The notes under the pieces: generated by a model
Told to the model about the DNA's origin: nothing
The model's input: only the letters and a program-made list of their open reading frames with translations
Database searches by the model: none
Position numbers and translations under genes: made by a program
NCBI RefSeq assembly: GCF_030169785.1
Contig: NZ_CP125854.1
Coordinates: 3,286,001 to 3,350,000 of the forward strand
Length of the DNA stretch: 64,000 bases
Reading direction: 5' to 3'
From: Bdellovibrio sp. 22V
GTDB lineage: Bacteria > Bdellovibrionota > Bdellovibrionia > Bdellovibrionales > Bdellovibrionaceae
Shown here: positions 61,079 to 64,000 of the stretch, one piece after another
Layout: each line of letters begins with the position of its first letter
Numbering within the stretch: the stretch's first letter is position 1

Positions 61079-61504
61079 TTAGTTAGTATCCAACATTTTT
61101 CTGACTTCCTCGATGTGTTCTGTCTCGAGGCGGATCATTTCGCGGATCATTTCTTCCAGAGCCACATTGTCTTCAACGTGATTAAGGACTTCTTTGTATT
61201 TTTCAAGAGCGCTTTCTTCGAAATCCAAGCTCTCTTTCAAAATATCCAAAACTTTATGCGTTTTAGTTTCAGGTACAGGGCTGACTTTCAAAGAAGGATG
61301 TCCGCCCAACGCCGTGATCTTTTCTCCGATTGTGGAGGCGTGTTGGTAGCCTTCATTAGCTTGTTCATGGAACCACTTCACGATCGGAATACGATTCGGG
61401 CCTTTGATCATCAAGGCATAGTGAAGATAGCGAACAACGCCGGAAATTTCCATTTCGATGATTTCATTGAGCAACGCTACAACTTTTTTGTTTTCTTTAG
61501 ACAT
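61079..61504 (-). CDS. Bacterioferritin-like iron-storage protein
   Basis: This 141-residue protein is a four-helix-bundle ferritin-like protein of bacterioferritin type. The di-iron ligand pattern is present: Glu18 with the LNEIIEMEISGVVRYLHY helix, EQANEGYQHA (E and H), and LDFEESALEKY and RLETEHIEEV on later helices. The usual haem-binding Met cannot be assigned with confidence. Length is slightly short for bacterioferritin (~155), missing part of the fifth helix. It is cytoplasmic and stores or detoxifies iron. It lies 14 bases after pilR in the same direction. Confidence 0.85.
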   Translation of the reverse strand: MSKENKKVVALLNEIIEMEISGVVRYLHYALMIKGPNRIPIVKWFHEQANEGYQHASTIGEKITALGGHPSLKVSPVPETKTHKVLDILKESLDFEESALEKYKEVLNHVEDNVALEEMIREMIRLETEHIEEVRKMLDTN

Positions 61505-61518
61505 GGGGCCTCCCGCTC

Positions 61519-62925
61519 TTATTCGTCGTCAAGCTCGTCGTCGCCGACAACGCCTAGATTGTATTTTTCGATGCGATAACGCATAGATCGGAATGAAATA
61601 TGAAGGAGCTTTGCAGCTCTCTTCTTTACTCCGCCGGCAGCATGAATCGCTTTGATTAATAATTCTTTTTCAATTTGTCCCATCACTTTATCCAGATCAA
61701 CACCGTCATCGCCGATTTCGATCTCGTTGGACGAAGCCATTTTACGACCGGAAGACGTATTCACCATCGGTGGCAATGATTCCGGCAGAATCGTCGCGCC
61801 GCCTTCCAATGCCACTGTGCGCTCGATCAAGTTTTCAAGCTCACGCACGTTTCCTGGATAGTCGTACTTCTTAAGAATCTCCATCGCTTCAGCGCTGATT
61901 GCACCGATGTTCTTATTCAAACGCTCGTTGTACTTTTTCAAAAAATGATTTGCGAGCAAAGGAATATCTTCACGGCGGTCACGAAGCCCCGGAGTCTTAA
62001 TATTGATAACATTCAAACGATAGAACAAATCTTGACGGAATCCGCCTTTTTGCACCATCTCTTCCAAGTTTCTGTTTGTCGCGGCGATAATACGCACGTC
62101 GACTTTCATGTCTTCCGTCGCACCTACACGGCGGATCACACGTTCTTGGATCGCACGAAGAAGTTTTACTTGAATCGTCAACGGCAACTCACCGACCTCA
62201 TCAAGGAACAAGGTACCGCCATCCGCGACTTCGAAAAGACCTGACTTGTCAGCCACAGCGCCCGTGAACGAGCCTTTTTTGTGACCGAACATCTCTGATT
62301 CCATCAAATTTTCAGGAATGGCACCGCAGTTCACCGTTACGAACGGACGGTCTTTCAACGGACCGTTATAGTGAATCGCTTTCGCCACAACCTCTTTACC
62401 TGTTCCCGACTCTCCCGTGATCAAAACGTTTGTTGGCGTTTGTGACACACGTTTCACCATATCATAAATGGAGTGCATAGCAGGAGAATTCCCCACCATG
62501 TTTTGGAACGAGTATTCTTTAACGAGTTCTTTTTTAAGAGTTCTATTTTCTACTTCGAGATTGCGAGAGCGAAGAGCGTTTTGGATGTTGAGACGAACTT
62601 CGTCGATCTTAAACGGCTTCGTCAAATAGTCGTAGGCACCCATCTTCATGGCTTCAACCGCAGTTTCCGTTGTACCGAAAGCTGTGATCAACATGAACAC
62701 TGTGTCTGGGTAAGTTTCTTTGACGTGTTTCAGAAGCTCAATTCCCGTCACATGCGGCATCTGCAAGTCCGAGATGATCATGTCGAAGGTTTTTTTCGTA
62801 AGAAGGTCTTTTGCCTTTTGGCCATCCTCAGCCAAAGTCACTTCATAGCCTTCTTTTTTAAGCATGATCTCTAAAAACTCGCGGATTGATTCTTCGTCAT
62901 CGACAACAAGAATTCTCGACTTCAT
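61519..62925 (-). CDS. pilR: Type IV pilus response regulator PilR
   Basis: This 468-residue NtrC-family regulator has a receiver domain with phospho-acceptor Asp53 (MIISDLQMP) and the VVDDEE acidic pocket. The AAA+ domain follows: GESGTGKE, GSFTGA in the variant seen in PilR, GGTLFLDEVGEL, then a Fis-type helix-turn-helix (KKRAAKLLHISFRSMRYRIEKYN). PilR activates sigma-54-dependent pilin genes. The start at 62925 (GGGAG ribosome site) is favoured over 62940. It lies directly after the PilS-like kinase gene. The pilin operon in this window may be a target. Confidence 0.92.
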   Translation of the reverse strand: MKSRILVVDDEESIREFLEIMLKKEGYEVTLAEDGQKAKDLLTKKTFDMIISDLQMPHVTGIELLKHVKETYPDTVFMLITAFGTTETAVEAMKMGAYDYLTKPFKIDEVRLNIQNALRSRNLEVENRTLKKELVKEYSFQNMVGNSPAMHSIYDMVKRVSQTPTNVLITGESGTGKEVVAKAIHYNGPLKDRPFVTVNCGAIPENLMESEMFGHKKGSFTGAVADKSGLFEVADGGTLFLDEVGELPLTIQVKLLRAIQERVIRRVGATEDMKVDVRIIAATNRNLEEMVQKGGFRQDLFYRLNVINIKTPGLRDRREDIPLLANHFLKKYNERLNKNIGAISAEAMEILKKYDYPGNVRELENLIERTVALEGGATILPESLPPMVNTSSGRKMASSNEIEIGDDGVDLDKVMGQIEKELLIKAIHAAGGVKKRAAKLLHISFRSMRYRIEKYNLGVVGDDELDDE

Positions 62926-62961
62926 TATGCGCTCCCACATCCTGTGTTAAAATCCATTCTC

Positions 62962-64000
62962 TCAGTTTGCTCTCGGAAAAGTCAAAATAAACTCAGTACC
63001 TACGCCCACTTCACTCTCGACGAAGACCTGCGCCCCGTGCCCCTCAAGAATCTTGTGAGTCACAGCTAGACCAAGGCCCGTGCCTTTAGGCTTCGTCGTA
63101 TGAAATGGTTCAAACATTTTCTTTTTCGTCACTTCACTCATCCCGCAACCTGCATCGCGAATACGCACATGGATTTCTTTCTCAGAGGCCATCGCTTTCA
63201 CGGAAAGTTTAGGTTGCTTGGATTCGTTCATCGCCTGGTAAGAGTTGATAATGATATTCAAAAAAGCCTGTTTCAATTTATCACGACGACCCAAGATTTT
63301 TAATCCCGCATCGTATTCACGCACTTGCTCGACGTCAGCACGCACCTGATTGTTCATCGTCATCGAATCCATCACTTCCGTCAAAAGCGCCGAAAGATCC
63401 ACGGGATCGGTAGGCGGAGTTTCAGGACGTGCGTAATCCAAGAACTCCGTGATGAGATTGTTCAAGCGATCAATTTCCCGCAAAACGATTTTCATTAGCT
63501 TGCGATCGTCTTCATTTGTCACGGTTTGCGTCAGCATTTCAATGCTGCCGCTGATACCCGCCAAAGGATTGCGAATCTCGTGTGCGATGCCCGCCGCAAG
63601 ACCGCCGACCGCCGCCAACTTTTCGTTTTGGCGCGCACTGTACTCAAGCTGGCGAATCTTCGTTAAATCATCAAAAAGCGAAATCAAAAGATGGGACTGC
63701 AATTCGGGGCTGTAAATCTTCGAGACTGTCATACCCAGAATTTTGCTGTCACTTGCACCTGCCGCCGTGTACTTCACGTCCGCTTTCACAATGCCGTTGT
63801 CGGGCTTCAGCATTCCCGGAAAAAGCTGAAACCAATTTGTTTGCGTTAAGTCGTTAATATCCAGGATCGTGTGCGCCGCTGAGTTCGCCTTAACAACTTC
63901 ACCGCTTTCCGTAAATGAAACCATTCCGCTTGGAATATTTTCGACAAGAACTTCGTTCAGCTCTTGTGCGGAACGCAGGCTTAAACCTGTCTTTGTCAGT
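62962..64000 (-). CDS. pilS: PAS-containing sensor histidine kinase PilS-like (5' end cut by window edge)
   Basis: This is the C-terminal ~346 residues of a sensor kinase; the frame stays open to base 64000, so transmembrane segments are not visible. A PAS domain (VLVENIPSGMVSFTESGEVVKANSAAHTILD) is followed by the HisKA H-box AAGIAHEIRNPLAGISGSIE with the phosphorylated His. The HATPase N, G1 and G2 boxes follow (LNIIINSYQAM, IRDAGCGM, KGTGLGLAVTHKIL). This matches PilS in the pilS-pilR pair. The next gene (pilR) begins 36 bases after its stop. Confidence 0.9.
   Translation of the reverse strand, partial: LTKTGLSLRSAQELNEVLVENIPSGMVSFTESGEVVKANSAAHTILDINDLTQTNWFQLFPGMLKPDNGIVKADVKYTAAGASDSKILGMTVSKIYSPELQSHLLISLFDDLTKIRQLEYSARQNEKLAAVGGLAAGIAHEIRNPLAGISGSIEMLTQTVTNEDDRKLMKIVLREIDRLNNLITEFLDYARPETPPTDPVDLSALLTEVMDSMTMNNQVRADVEQVREYDAGLKILGRRDKLKQAFLNIIINSYQAMNESKQPKLSVKAMASEKEIHVRIRDAGCGMSEVTKKKMFEPFHTTKPKGTGLGLAVTHKILEGHGAQVFVESEVGVGTEFILTFPRAN

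Overview
The window looks like a chromosomal segment of a Bdellovibrio-type predatory bacterium (Bdellovibrionota). This is inferred from the gene mix: a TIGR02147-family regulator, a 'required for attachment to host cells' family protein, minor type IV pilins and PilS/PilR, and an unusual load of exported hydrolases, lipoproteins and small beta-barrels. Base composition is near half G+C by eye. I see no CRISPR array, insertion sequence, integrase or prophage.

Layout. 1-9.3 kb: the 5' part of mutL (running off the left edge), a GT2 glycosyltransferase, several exported or membrane proteins, a YVTN-type propeller, and an exported J-domain protein overlapping a large exported protein. 9.4-19.9 kb: a conserved information-processing cluster on the minus strand, rimP-nusA-infB-rbfA-truB-rpsO-pnp followed by an M16 peptidase and dut. 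20-24.6 kb: rimI-like acetyltransferase, a SurA-N-like protein, an outer-membrane barrel, an S1 protease lipoprotein, tRNA-Leu(CAA) and a P-loop ATPase. 24.6-30.2 kb: one 1842-residue lipoprotein with Ig-like repeats, a Calx-beta-like region and fourteen RCC1 repeats. 30.2-36.7 kb: an AT-rich two-gene ABC transporter and small exported, RNA-binding and EcsC proteins. 36.8-41 kb: a three-gene pilin-like operon. 41-47 kb: host-attachment and baeRF-like proteins, a KefF/KefC-type potassium efflux operon carrying an exported Ppx/GppA homologue, and a YqjD/YqjE-like pair. 47-52.5 kb: a sigma-54 activator coupled to an Hsp31/DJ-1 protein, an L,D-transpeptidase, truC, an M1 peptidase and tRNA-Arg(CCT). 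52.6-61 kb: carboxylesterase, DUF1254 protein, HerA/YjgR-like ATPase, the TIGR02147 regulator with an exported partner, a metallophosphoesterase lipoprotein and small exported proteins. 61-64 kb: a bacterioferritin-like protein and pilR-pilS, with pilS running off the right edge.

How the genes work together. Four-base ATGA overlaps link the pilins, the ABC genes, kefC with the Ppx-like gene, hsp31 with the sigma-54 activator, and the TIGR02147 regulator with its exported partner. The pilins and pilSR fit prey attachment and motility, and the exported enzymes fit digestion of prey or remodelling of the envelope.

The least expected signal is outside the coding regions. Several genes for exported proteins have their Shine-Dalgarno sequence inside the 3' arm of an inverted repeat just before the start codon (22824, 50372, 55823 and 59207; weaker at 5629 and 48971). 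Other perfect inverted repeats sit at the starts of the ABC operon and the pilin operon. These could be riboregulatory or operator elements. No function has been tested here, and all functional statements are from sequence reading alone.
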